Shown: piece after piece, positions 53,577-61,448 of the stretch
Layout of the letters: every line of letters starts with the position of its first letter
Position numbering within the stretch: the stretch's first letter is position 1
Assembly: GCF_003672135.1 (NCBI RefSeq)
Contig: NC_039515.1
Location: 9,238,001 to 9,302,000 of the forward strand
Length of the DNA: 64,000 bases
From: Ooceraea biroi
Taxonomy: Eukaryota; Arthropoda; Insecta; Hymenoptera; Formicidae
Reading direction: 5' to 3'
Made by a program: the position numbers and the translations under genes
Notes under the pieces: model-generated
What the model saw: the letters and a program-made list of their open reading frames with translations, nothing else
Database searches by the model: none
Told to the model about the DNA's origin: nothing

Positions 53577-53763
53577 CACCACGACGAGCCCTGGCAATAC
53601 AACGAGCGAAAAGACGACGCCGCTCCCACACATTCCAAACGTTCCCAGCTCGCAGTTCATGATGAGATCGCCCACTTACACCACGATGACTTGGACGACG
53701 CTCTTCCCGATGCATCCATGCATGATAACTGGCCCGTACCAAGAAGGCGGTGCGATTGGATGA
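14810..53763 (+). CDS. Tet: Methylcytosine dioxygenase TET (11 coding exons)
   Basis: Fe(II)/2-oxoglutarate dioxygenase that in animals oxidises 5-methylcytosine to 5-hydroxymethyl-, formyl- and carboxylcytosine; insect homologues have also been linked to RNA modification. Exons: 14810-15940, 34794-34868, 41643-41873, 45431-45668, 46572-46807, 46927-49432, 49722-49897, 50000-50353, 50441-50668, 50779-50933, 51069-53763. All phases join (total 8025 nt, 2674 aa). Order of domains: CXXC zinc finger about aa 333-377, Gln-rich linker about 400-1450, Cys-rich region about 1460-1650, then the double-stranded beta-helix core. The HRD triplet (His about 1713, Asp about 1715), Asn about 1718, distal His about 2537 and Arg about 2552 match the metal and 2-oxoglutarate residues of vertebrate TETs, including the 15-residue His-to-Arg spacing. 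A low-complexity insert of roughly 700 aa splits the core, as in other TETs. Every junction is inferred from GT/AG signals and homology, without transcript support. Confidence 0.95.
20891..20950 (+). repeat. (TGCG)n tetranucleotide array
   Basis: About 14 tandem TGCG units ending in imperfect TACG copies. It gives Cys-Val-Arg or His-Ala-Arg-Thr repeats in the overlapping frames. Confidence 0.95.
22054..22080 (+). repeat. (CCACG)n pentanucleotide array
   Basis: About five tandem ccacg units. Confidence 0.9.
25731..25751 (+). repeat. (GA)n microsatellite
   Basis: Ten GA units. Confidence 0.9.
26762..26787 (+). repeat. (GCGTC)n pentanucleotide array
   Basis: Five tandem gcgtc units, dense in CpG. 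Confidence 0.9.
27912..27938 (+). repeat. (CT)n microsatellite
   Basis: CT run with one interruption. Confidence 0.9.
28165..28209 (+). repeat. (GA)n microsatellite
   Basis: About 22 uninterrupted GA units. Confidence 0.95.
29010..29460. mobile_element. Possible transposable-element fragment in Tet intron 1
   Basis: The block is rich in GG and CCC motifs, with internal near-repeats such as ggtaatggcgagg and ggtaatggtggcg. It differs from the AT/CG pattern around it and lacks splice signals. It recalls the 5' regions of non-LTR retrotransposons, but no reverse transcriptase or terminal repeat is visible, so this is a weak call. Confidence 0.25.
34794..34868 (+). CDS. Tet: Tet coding exon 2, 25-codon basic micro-exon
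   Basis: A 75-nt, phase 0-0 exon between a polypyrimidine acceptor (ttttacgtttcag) and donor GTGAGC at 34869. It encodes a short peptide ending in the basic patch GRGRGKG, directly after the CXXC domain. The flanking introns are about 18.9 and 6.8 kb. Because it is symmetric it can be skipped without a frameshift. Its assignment rests on the splice signals, the open in-frame reading and the matching phase; I cannot align it to a named domain. Confidence 0.75.
36414..36478 (+). repeat. (CGT/GGC)n trinucleotide-rich tract
   Basis: CGCCGT and CGT units pass into GGCGGT units. Confidence 0.85.
37981..38204 (+). promoter_or_regulatory. Candidate internal Tet promoter and non-coding first exon
   Basis: Three overlapping TCAGTCAG initiator-like sequences (37982-37993) begin a GC-rich, CpG-dense, stop-interrupted segment that ends at a strong donor GTGAGT (38205). 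It lies in Tet intron 2, between the CXXC/micro-exon and exon 3. A transcript starting here and splicing to exon 3 would encode Tet without CXXC, as with the short TET forms of flies and vertebrates. The GC-rich block extends upstream to about 37400. Confidence 0.4.
38566..38589 (+). repeat. Perfect inverted repeat (9-bp arms)
   Basis: Arms agggggcgt and acgccccct flank gtatat, with no mismatches; a smaller ttcgcagcgaa palindrome follows directly. Confidence 0.9.
38762..38800 (+). repeat. Perfect inverted repeat (16-bp arms, 7-nt loop)
   Basis: Arm cgacaaattgtagatt (38762-38777) is exactly complementary to 38785-38800, with loop ctttcgt. Confidence 0.95.
41643..41873 (+). CDS. Tet: Tet coding exon 3 (Gln/Pro-rich linker)
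   Basis: A 231-nt exon (77 codons, phase 0-0) after acceptor tgttatgcag and before donor GTGAGC. It starts [14 protein letters not shown] and continues into Gln- and Pro-rich sequence. The opening basic stretch is the least repetitive part of the linker. No catalytic motif is present. In-frame Met codons here could serve as starts in transcripts from an internal promoter. Confidence 0.85.
41874..45430 (+). other. Tet: Tet intron 3 (about 3.6 kb)
   Basis: No supported gene. CpG-rich segments lie at 42.1-42.5 and 43.2-44.2 kb; the frames in them are restricted to GA-, GT- and CG-rich sequence. Confidence 0.75.
45431..45668 (+). CDS. Tet: Tet coding exon 4 (linker)
   Basis: A 238-nt exon, phase 0 in and phase 1 out, with acceptor tgttttgcag and donor GTGAGT. 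It encodes Pro/Ala/Gln-rich sequence with aromatic residues ([18 protein letters not shown]). The phase-1 donor matches the next exon, whose first two bases complete a Val codon. Confidence 0.85.
45669..46571 (+). other. Tet: Tet intron 4 with a possible retroelement 3' end
   Basis: An AT-rich 903-nt intron. It holds a short segment (46141-46195) with GGTCGAAACGTCG followed by AATAAAG that resembles conserved ends of Penelope-like elements. Confidence 0.7.
46141..46195 (+). mobile_element. Penelope-like / hammerhead-type 3' remnant
   Basis: A short GACC..GGTC stem is followed by CGAAAC and GTC and then AATAAAG. The order resembles the core of the minimal hammerhead ribozymes carried by Penelope-like retroelements. 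The 5' core (CTGATGA) is only approximate here (CTTGACAAG), so if related it is probably inactive. Confidence 0.3.
46572..46807 (+). CDS. Tet: Tet coding exon 5 (linker)
   Basis: A 236-nt exon completing the split codon (G|TC, Val) and ending phase 0 at donor GTAAGA. It encodes [14 protein letters not shown] followed by Gln/Thr/Gly-rich sequence. It is separated from exon 6 by a short 119-nt intron. Confidence 0.85.
46927..49432 (+). CDS. Tet: Tet coding exon 6 (large Gln-rich exon, start of Cys-rich region)
   Basis: A 2506-nt exon encoding about 835 aa. The first two thirds are extremely Gln-rich and hold a 28-residue polyglutamine run (48319-48402). They also carry four copies of an N(P/A)R(L/M)TPS motif interleaved with NW..(S/N)SP-like motifs (47584-47970). 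The following acidic Asp/Glu/Ser segment contains predicted amphipathic stretches. The final residues [11 protein letters not shown] begin the TET Cys-rich region, matching the CNC/CDC start of vertebrate TET catalytic domains. Donor GTGAGTTG at 49433 leaves phase 1. Confidence 0.93.
48319..48402 (+). repeat. Tet: CAG/CAA tract encoding 28 Gln in Tet
   Basis: Fourteen mostly CAG codons, ten uninterrupted CAA codons, three CAG codons and a final CAA codon. Confidence 0.95.
49722..49897 (+). CDS. Tet: Tet coding exon 7 (Cys-rich catalytic region)
   Basis: A 176-nt exon whose first two bases complete a Cys codon (T|GT), giving [13 protein letters not shown], a clear match to the GPYYTHLG motif of TETs. 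It ends in [19 protein letters not shown], the hallmark TET motif, at donor GTGAGT. The acceptor is weak (ccacaag) with its pyrimidine tract about 40 nt away, but it is the only AG nearby that keeps the frame. Confidence 0.9.
50000..50353 (+). CDS. Tet: Tet coding exon 8 (Cys-rich region and start of DSBH core)
   Basis: A 354-nt exon (118 codons, phase 0-0). It opens [10 protein letters not shown], the TET signature after the invariant Trp. It carries the conserved [20 protein letters not shown] region and [17 protein letters not shown], with the cysteines that bind zinc in TET structures. Donor GTAAGT is strong; the following intron is only 87 nt. Confidence 0.95.
50441..50668 (+). CDS. Tet: Tet coding exon 9 (Fe(II)-binding HRD motif)
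   Basis: A 228-nt exon (76 codons). It contains [20 protein letters not shown] and then [12 protein letters not shown]. The His (50630-50632) and Asp (50636-50638) are the first two metal ligands, equal to TET2 His1382 and Asp1384, and the following HN pair is also conserved. Nothing in the active site is altered. Confidence 0.96.
50779..50933 (+). CDS. Tet: Tet coding exon 10 (DSBH core)
   Basis: A 155-nt exon encoding [21 protein letters not shown], the TET-family strand region before the low-complexity insert. It ends phase 2 (AA|A, Lys) at donor GTAAGA. The acceptor ttttctag is standard. Confidence 0.95.
51069..53763 (+). CDS. Tet: Tet coding exon 11 (insert, distal DSBH half, C-terminal tail)
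   Basis: A terminal coding exon of 2695 nt. After the basic stretch [11 protein letters not shown] comes a Ser/Asn/Gln/Pro-rich insert of about 700 aa (to roughly 53230). The distal half of the dioxygenase follows: [20 protein letters not shown], the metal His at 53347-53349, [11 protein letters not shown] with the 2-oxoglutarate Arg at 53392-53394, then [13 protein letters not shown] non-conserved tail of about 100 aa has a Thr-Pro dipeptide run (53541-53577) and ends at TGA 53761. The tail has no counterpart I recognise in vertebrate TETs. Confidence 0.95.
53541..53577 (+). repeat. Tet: (ACACCG)n hexanucleotide array encoding Thr-Pro run in Tet
   Basis: About six tandem copies in the non-conserved C-terminal tail, giving [12 protein letters not shown]. 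Confidence 0.9.
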
Positions 53764-56700
53764 GTCGAAGTCGAACGGTACAGCTTTGCTCATCGCTGAT
53801 CGAGAGACGTACGTCATCGTCAGGAATCAAACCGACGGATCCGAGGATCTAGAATCATGCAGGATCCTCGGAGAAGAACAGCGACGTTTCCGATCGAGAA
53901 TGAACGACACGTTGGCGGCGACACTTTACCACGAGAGGCTTTATATTGTTATTATCGTTATAGTTAGTTGTTCCGAGAAAACGAGAAACACACACACACA
54001 CACACACACACACACTTTGCACTGCCATTTTTCTATTTCGGGTTTTACGCAGGATTTAAACATAGCGAGAAAAAAGCCTCGGTGTTATCAGATCACCGCG
54101 TTCGCGTTTTATATTGACTTTTTACTAAACTGAATTCGAAAGAGGCTCTCGCAATCGAGCCGGAGGCTGCAAGATCGAGAAGATCACAATGACCGAGAGG
54201 CTATTGACGTATCAGGATGGCGCCTTGCGAAGGCTTTGATACGATAGATTTTCGTATTCCGTACACTTTAAGTAATATTACTACGCGAATTATACGGTTT
54301 CGTGTTGGTAGAATTGTAATCTTCTTAGCTAGTCGAAGTCTGGATGATGAGTCACGCGACGTCACACAGAGGACGCATTGAAGCGCACTCCGAGACACCC
54401 ACGAAATACTTGCACGATATAGTCTGCGAATTATCGCGCTTCTTCTTCAGACTACGCGGAGAAAGGAGAATTTCTATTCAAAAAGTTACGCAGCAGAGAA
54501 GAAGCCGCGCTCAAAAGCATCTTGTATCTCTAAGTAAAAGTCATAAGTAAACGTCTAAATATGTGATAGAAAAATGTTTTGGCGCGAGAATAACTTGTGG
54601 TCATATTGCGATAATATTGCATCCGTGCCAAAATCAGTTCATCGCTCGGGTCGATTGTATTTCCGCATCCGCGCTGAAAAGGTGAAATCGGAAATCGGAG
54701 TCGCAATAATGTTGCAATAATATCGTATGATATAATTTAACTACGTTACATTCAAATATACTTTCGAGTTGTCGTAAATAATCGTGCAAATTTATCGCGA
54801 TTTTAGACTTCTGTTCGGTATCAGTCGGAGAGGAAGAGCGATAGTCGCGGAAAACACCCAACACCTTTTTTTCTATATTTGTTAATTGAACGATTCTTCA
54901 GCAACGCTCCAAGCACAAAAGATTCTAAAAGATTCAAATGACGACAATGATCTCAAGTCTTTAAATTAATTAAACGATATGTAATGTATATCTGATTTCT
55001 CTAGCCTTTGTACATTTCGCTTCTTATTCTCGTATTTATTTACGTGTTTGTACTCGTAGCTAAGTACTACATACGATTAATTCAAGTGGCACACGATATA
55101 ATACTAACCACACACGCACCCTTTGGGTCGGCTGAGTACAAAGAGCATTTATCTAACAATCACGTAAGACGCGTAGGTAGGGGTGTACGTCCTAAGTATA
55201 CTTGGTCTTCAACATCGGTTTGACGCTCTCACTGCTTGTTCCATCTCGTTTTAACCCTTTTTACTCAAACCGATGAGTAGCTTGGCTTTACTACTGGCTG
55301 GCTTGCGTTGTTTGCGACAAAATTTAGCGTGTTTCAGTAAAATTCGACAGACGCGTGCGTGACTGCCAGTGAACTTTTTCGTAGAGTTCAAAGGGTTTAT
55401 CATATCCCCCAGCACGGGCGATGACGTTTGCGTCTGATGTCGCACCAAGACAAGAGGAGTAAGGACGTAATTGCGTAAGGCCAATTGACTCGGTACGATA
55501 AAAGAGATTTCAATCAATTTTCCGAGATTCGGCGCGTTGTTATTGAATTAGTAGAAAAAACGGAACGGAAAAATTTGATTTGTGGCTCTATCATTATCTC
55601 CTTTATTATCCACGATTTTATTACGATTGTACATATTAATCGTGTTAGGCGTTTAGGCCGAGCCCGCGAGCTTGCGAGCGGCGCAAAACCAGGCGATCTT
55701 ACCGACATCATCAGTTATGACGATCCTTGAAATCTAGGGCCAACTGATATAGTTAATTGGCGATTTATGCACGCTGATTTCTAAATCAGTTTGCGATTAT
55801 CCATTGTCGTCGTGGACAGCCTTCAGCAAGATCTCATTGTCAGCGTGATAAACCGGTCTCTCTTAACGTATCGTACAGCAGCAAATCAGGATAAATTTTC
55901 GTGCAGCTACTCGGTGCTGCATATGATTAGCACGATATAAAATATCATCTCGAAACGATAGATTTGCTAGATGAGAAATTTGACGCGTCCGTTGCAAGAT
56001 GAGTGGCTAGATCTTTGATGGAAATTTTACAAGTGTTTGAAATCACAGGAACGCGAGGATGCGTTCCATCATGCTTCTGTCAAATCGTCGAGCATCTCGA
56101 CAGTGGCTCACACCTTATTCCTGATTCGTACTTTCCGTACACTTAGCTGTCGCTCAGGGACCTTTACGCTGAAGCTGAATGACCGAGATATATCGCTGGG
56201 TCTCCCTCTTCCGAAGACGCGAAGAGAGGTTCTTTCGTCGAGAACTTGCAACATGAGCGTAAGGAGTTGGTCTTGGAGGGTCAAAGGTGGTAGAAAGTTT
56301 CTCGCGGACAACTCGTTTTCGGGTGATGGTCCGCGTTCAACAACAACGGCACAACGTGAGTGAGTCGCTCGTTAACTCGAATCGGGGCAAGGTATTCGAG
56401 GCGCTGCGAGCGAAAGAACGCAGAAATCAGTAGTCGAGAAAAGTTGATACCTATTTATTTATTTTCGCTACGACACGCCCGTCTTCGTATCTCTGAAACG
56501 AGCGATTCTTAGAGCACGGAAATTGTAATCTTAGCTCGTAACGAGGAGTTGAATCGCGGCGGGTGATTCGACTTGGAGCCGAGTCGACCTTTCCTTTTGT
56601 CCACGTATTTATGTCCACGTATCGGTGGAATAAAAAGAAAAAGAAGCAAGACGCGACGAACCCTCGCCTACTGGAGTATTATAGGAATCATTAATATATT

Positions 56701-59464
56701 ATCATTCATTAGTTATCGCATGTAATAGTAATAGTGATAAATAATAATAATAATATTGGCAAACAGTAATAACTAGTAACGTAATCTAATTTAATGTATT
56801 ATTTATTAATTAAGTTTGATAACGCGCGGTGTTGTACCGTTATTCTATTTTCGGTTCGGCTTTCGATCGAGATTGTCGGACTTTTCCCATGCACCTCGTT
56901 GATGGAGGCATCGAGCACGGGGCACATTTTGCTCGTATTCGCTTCACGGATTCCATCGAGTGCGCGTCTGCCACTTTGTAGCGAAAGACCATTCTACGTT
57001 TCTGGAAAAGGAGGGAGAGTAATTTTTCTATGATTGAACAGGTCGTAAATCCGTGGGAAGAGCCTGGCAGACGTGCGCACGGGAAAGTCGCGATACGTTT
57101 CGTACATCTCGAGAGCTCGTACCAATCCTGCTCCGAATGTCTCTCTGTTCGCCACTTGTTCACGCGACAGAATTGCATACAAGCACGGCACAGCGGGACT
57201 ATTTCAAGCGCGACACTCGTTTCTTTCGCTTGACGCGCGCGTGCATCGCACGCGGCTTACCGATGCATTTTTCTTTTTAGATAAGGCAGCTTTCAGAGAC
57301 GAGAGAGTACAACGTAGAGTATCATCCGCCTGATAGCTTCTTAAAGCAGCAAAATTCATCTTCTCCTCCGCAATAATGACAATACGACAACGGCAATCGC
57401 GGTATCTCCGCGTCGCGATTAAGCCGGGACGCACGTTTCCCTCCTGGTAATCTTCGGATCTAGCGGGTATCGCGCAGCATCGTCGACGGTGGAGATTTAT
57501 CGCGGACGGATGACGGAACCTCGTGTTTCCTCCGCGAGGAAGATTGCGAAAGCGTAATTCTATCACGAGCGACACCCGATGCATTCCGCGTGCAACGCGA
57601 GAGGAAATAAAAAAAAATTCCATGTTGGCTTCCGGAGCACAGAGCCACGTAACGCGCACCCGAAACGCCGTTTGTACGATGCGTGTAACTGTTACTTCCA
57701 CGTGCATCGTTGCTCTTGCTAAAACCTTTTATAAAGTGGAAACTCGGAATCACGGTTCGACGATGCCAAAATAGTATTAAAATAATTAGGAAGAATAAAT
57801 AACGATAATTTGTAATAACAATAATTAATATACGGGAATGAAATAACAAACCGTCGTGTCCGAGATACAGGCTGATGCGCAACGACAGTCTAGTCGCGCC
57901 GTCTAGGTTATTCCTTTATTGCAGGCATACATTTTTCAGATTGCGCTTAATGGATCATGTAAAATTCGAAATAAGGTTTTTCTTTAACGACATTGACGGA
58001 CAGTCGTTGCGCACATTCCCGTACAAAGAGAAAAACATCCGAATCCGATCAACAGAGAGGTAATAGCGAAAGATAGGAGGCTTACGATCGAAGATAGATA
58101 AACGTTGAAGAGTGTATTTTTTCTTCCAATGCCAAAAAGATGCCATTTTGTTTTGTACAAAAAGACCTGCGAGAAAATGGAGAAAAAAAAAGAAGGAAAT
58201 GAACGCGGACGAGAACAAATTTTTTAAATAGTTCGTAGCAAGCGTATGGATGTGCAACGATAAAGAAGCAACCGGACAAAGTAAAACGAGAGTAGGCAAG
58301 TCGATGTATATGTCCCGCGAAATCGATTCGCACGCCTTACCATCGTGATCGACGGGAAACGAGCGAGACGTCGCGTCCACCGTTCGCAAAATGCGGATAA
58401 AAAAAAAGAAACGAGCGGAAAAAGTAGCGCCGTCCATCGCGGGGATCCGAGGGCCGTTGGTGCACCAACGCCGGTTCAACATCGATCCCGATCTCGACCG
58501 AGCTAGAAGCAATTTGCAAGCTATTGCGAGTTTAAGTTAAGCCGGTTTCGCTGGTGCAATTCGGTGGATCCCGTGGATGTATACTGCAAGGATGTAGCGT
58601 TACGTATACACCGACCACGCATACGTGTACATATATTTTTGGATAAAGCCATGAAGAAATTTTTAATCGAAATTCGGGCGGGGACGCGCGAGAACGTGAT
58701 CATCTCTCGATGGATTCGTAGCTTCTTGTGAGATTAACGAGACACGTTCTTCCTGTTGGATGGGAGTGAAATAGCGTATGCGAGAAGAAGAGAGAGTGCG
58801 AACACGAGAGAATGAGAGAGCGAAAGGCAGGAGGGAGACGGTCGAGAGAGAACTTTCACGCACGTCGCTCCCCTCGATGTATTTATGAATATTTATTTAC
58901 GCGAAGAGTGGAAGAAAATTTAATATATTGACGATTAACACAAATGATTGTAAGTTATAAGCGTAAGTTTTCTAAGAGCCATAACTCGTAAAGCGGCGAA
59001 GGTAGCGGACAGCGAGAAACTCACTTTCGGGCGAAAAATAAAATTGCGTTTCCGAGATCAATTTCGTTGAGCGACGAGGACGCGGACAAGGCGCGCGCGT
59101 CCACTTAAGATTGAAGCATGCTTAGAGCTATGGTAGAGAGTACAATAGGTATATATAAGTAACGAGGTAATTGACCTTTTAGCTATCGATTACTATTATC
59201 AACAAGTAAGAATAGCATTTAGACAAAGATACGTGGTAAGACAGATGTAATTGTCCTTTGTGAATATACATAAGAGAGAAATGAAAAATACAAAAAACTT
59301 TTATGAGTACAATCGCTTTTGTTGATATTCGATCCCTCTTTCTACGATACAATATCTTACGCTGCAAAAATATCGCCGTGCCACATGCAAGTATACCCAA
59401 CGCTAACTGTAGCAAACGATTTCCACACTCGAGTTTATACAACGTAGCTTATTCAACGATCGAT
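53764..59464 (+). other. Probable Tet 3' UTR and intergenic region
   Basis: No coding gene is supported. AATAAA signals on the + strand occur at 56629, 57794 and 59037. TGTACATA Pumilio-type sites occur at 55628-55635 and 58626-58633. A CA microsatellite follows the stop (53988-54015). Which poly(A) site is used cannot be decided. The 3' end of SRA1 also lies here, facing Tet. Confidence 0.5.
53988..54015 (+). repeat. (CA)n microsatellite in Tet 3' UTR region
   Basis: Fourteen CA units about 225 bp after the Tet stop. Confidence 0.95.
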
Positions 59465-59664
59465 TCATTTCTTTTGCATTTCAGGATTTAAAAGAAGCGA
59501 TTGCGACTGTTCCAGCTCGGAAATGTTAAAGTCTTTACAATCCCTCTGGAATTCAAAGATAATGTGCCTGATAGCTGGTATCCAGACACGACAGACAGCT
59601 GCGTGTTGCGACACAAGAGCGAAGTGGATCCTGTCAGCTCTCGCAACGTCTTTCTCCAGCAATG
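59465..59664 (-). CDS. SRA1: SRA1 coding exon 2
   Basis: Starts after ttttcag and completes the split Ala codon. It encodes ALLEKDVARADRIHFALVSQ and the rest of the final helices, with the stop at 59465-59467. The IH.ALV..H.. pattern matches the IHRSLMVDHV helix of vertebrate SRA1. Confidence 0.85.
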
Positions 59665-60228
59665 CTGAAAATATACGCAACTATTTCAGATACATACAAC
59701 AATATCTATCGTGCTAGCAGCTACATTTCATATACCTTTTGAAAGATCCAACAGACTTCTTTGTATCGATTCGTTCAATCTGTCTTTAAGCCAATCGGTC
59801 TTCATAACATCTAGCCTCCTTAGTATCTCCTCTGCCGTGTTTGTTTCCATCTTCCGTTCCGTTATCACGGTTCCCAGATTGGTAAACGCTTCGATTAGTG
59901 CCTCATCTTTATTGAAATCAGATTGAAACATGGTCGTTGGGAGATTCTTGTCAACAGGTGTCACTAAGGGTTTATGAGGAGCACTGGTTATGGTAGCAGC
60001 CGCGGAAGCTTGCAAAACAGGAGGCGTTTTCGACGAATTGGACTTTTGCGGGGAAAGCGTTAACGGAAACGGCACTCGCTTATTCAACTTTTTGGTAGTC
60101 GACAGTCGTCCTGCGGAGCTCGGACGAGTGGACAACGCCCATTCCGGCGGATCGTTCCATCCGGGGTCCTGGGACGACGGCAACGACTTTTGACTGGAAA
60201 CCGTGTCGCTCGCCGGAGTCTGCTCCAT
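59465..60228 (-). CDS. SRA1: Steroid receptor RNA activator protein (SRA1), two exons
   Basis: Exon 1 runs 60228-59736 and exon 2 runs 59664-59465, with a 71-nt intron (donor GTATAT, acceptor ttttcag). The phases join through a split GCA codon, giving about 230 aa; human SRA1 has about 236. The N-terminus holds DPGWNDPPEW, equivalent to the ERGWNDPP of vertebrate SRA1, then a Pro/Ser-rich linker with NKRVPFPLT. The C-terminal helical domain (about aa 105-215) includes EEILRRLDVMKTDW and the exon 2 helix DRIHFALVSQHAAVCRVWIP. In vertebrates SRAP modulates nuclear receptor transcription; its helical bundle resembles the Sec31 C-terminal domain. The gene is convergent to Tet and divergent from the gene at 61449. 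Start at 60228 is the first ATG of the open frame. Confidence 0.85.
59736..60228 (-). CDS. SRA1: SRA1 coding exon 1
   Basis: Carries the WNDPP motif and the first part of the helical domain, ending LLDLSK and one base of the next codon before donor GTATAT. The reading frame continues only four codons into the intron before a stop, which supports splicing here. Confidence 0.85.
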
Positions 60229-61324
60229 ACTTTCGCGCTTATAGGTTAGGTCTGCTCCGCAGCTGTCGGTCGTACCGATGAAAACTCATGGAGATTCGAC
60301 CAATCTAATCGGACTCGATCAGTCACCTTGAATTCACTCTCGATCCAGTTCCACCGCATCCTACGCTCGCCGAACAAGTTCGCGCGGAGCGCTAATTCAA
60401 CCGCAGAATCCACGATGATATACGTCGCGATCGACAATCGATGCGGCGAACGCCAACATTTTCGATACACTCGATGCGGATGACACGAGAATCGCTCGAG
60501 GACGCGAAATGGCGAAATGCTGTTGGCAAACTATACGTTTCAAAACTACGTTCCAACATGAAGTCAGGAACAGACAAAGAGCGCGCTCAGCGAACTTCAT
60601 TGTCAGTTTGCAACGCTTGGGTTTCATATCGATACGATTAGATTATTTTTCAAAGATTCCATAATTATCGCGTGTTCTTTAGAAATTCTAAAGGAAGAGG
60701 AGGGCAGGACGTGTTTTATCGTTATCGCGCTTTTGCCGACGCCGCGCGCCAATGAGCTAACTGTAGCAATGTACTTTTGGAGATTCTCGTGGACGTCATG
60801 TCGCTTTTCGAAAATCGTACGTGACGCGCCACTCAGATTACTCGTATTGTAATAATGAGAACGCGCGAGTCACACAGGTGTGTGAGAGTCAACCGGAGGT
60901 CGTCGTCGTCATCGAATATGCATGATGCGTACAATAGACTTGAGACCCGGATCGCTAGTTACGAGCCAGCAGCCGTTTAGCAACTGTACGTACTTGCATT
61001 TTACTCGCGAATTTCTTGCTTATCGCAAGATCTCTCGATATTTTTAGCGTTATTTATTTTTAATCAGTTTTTTTGCGATTGCTCTTTTTCTCTCATATGA
61101 TTTCTATTACGCGTTTTCTTGCTCGCGACATAAATAAGTTAATCGGATTTCAGTTGCAGCTGATTTACATCGTTGCGTCTTGTGTTTCGAAGAGTCCACA
61201 GTCGCGGATCTTGCCGATTACGTCCAACTTTCAATCGTAGTAGTTAGTTCCATACAGGACTGTCGGATTCGTGTCTCCGATGCCGAAGGCTACATCGCCT
61301 TTCAAGTTTTGAATCGCGCGTGCG

Positions 61325-61356
<32 letters not shown>

Positions 61357-61399
61357 TGCGCGACGCAGCGTTATTTCAGCGAACATTCGTTTCAGAAGG
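60229..61399. promoter_or_regulatory. Divergent intergenic region between SRA1 and the 61449 gene
   Basis: About 1.2 kb with no supported coding frame, ending in an (AT)n tract. It must hold the SRA1 promoter and probably the upstream elements of the opposite gene. Confidence 0.5.
61325..61353 (+). repeat. (AT)n microsatellite
   Basis: An uninterrupted TA run of about 29 bp, about 47 bp upstream of the TATA-like element at 61400. Confidence 0.95.
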
Positions 61400-61434
61400 A
61401 TAAAAAACCGTAAACGGGCCGAGGATATCTCAGT
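61400..61434 (+). promoter_or_regulatory. TATA-like and Inr-like core promoter of the 61449 gene
   Basis: ATAAAAAA at 61400-61407 lies about 31 bp upstream of the A of TCAGT (61430-61434), the spacing of a TATA box and an arthropod initiator. The implied 5' UTR is very short (about 17 nt before ATG 61449). An (AT)n tract sits just upstream. Confidence 0.4.
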
Positions 61435-61448
61435 CAGCATCTCCGAAC

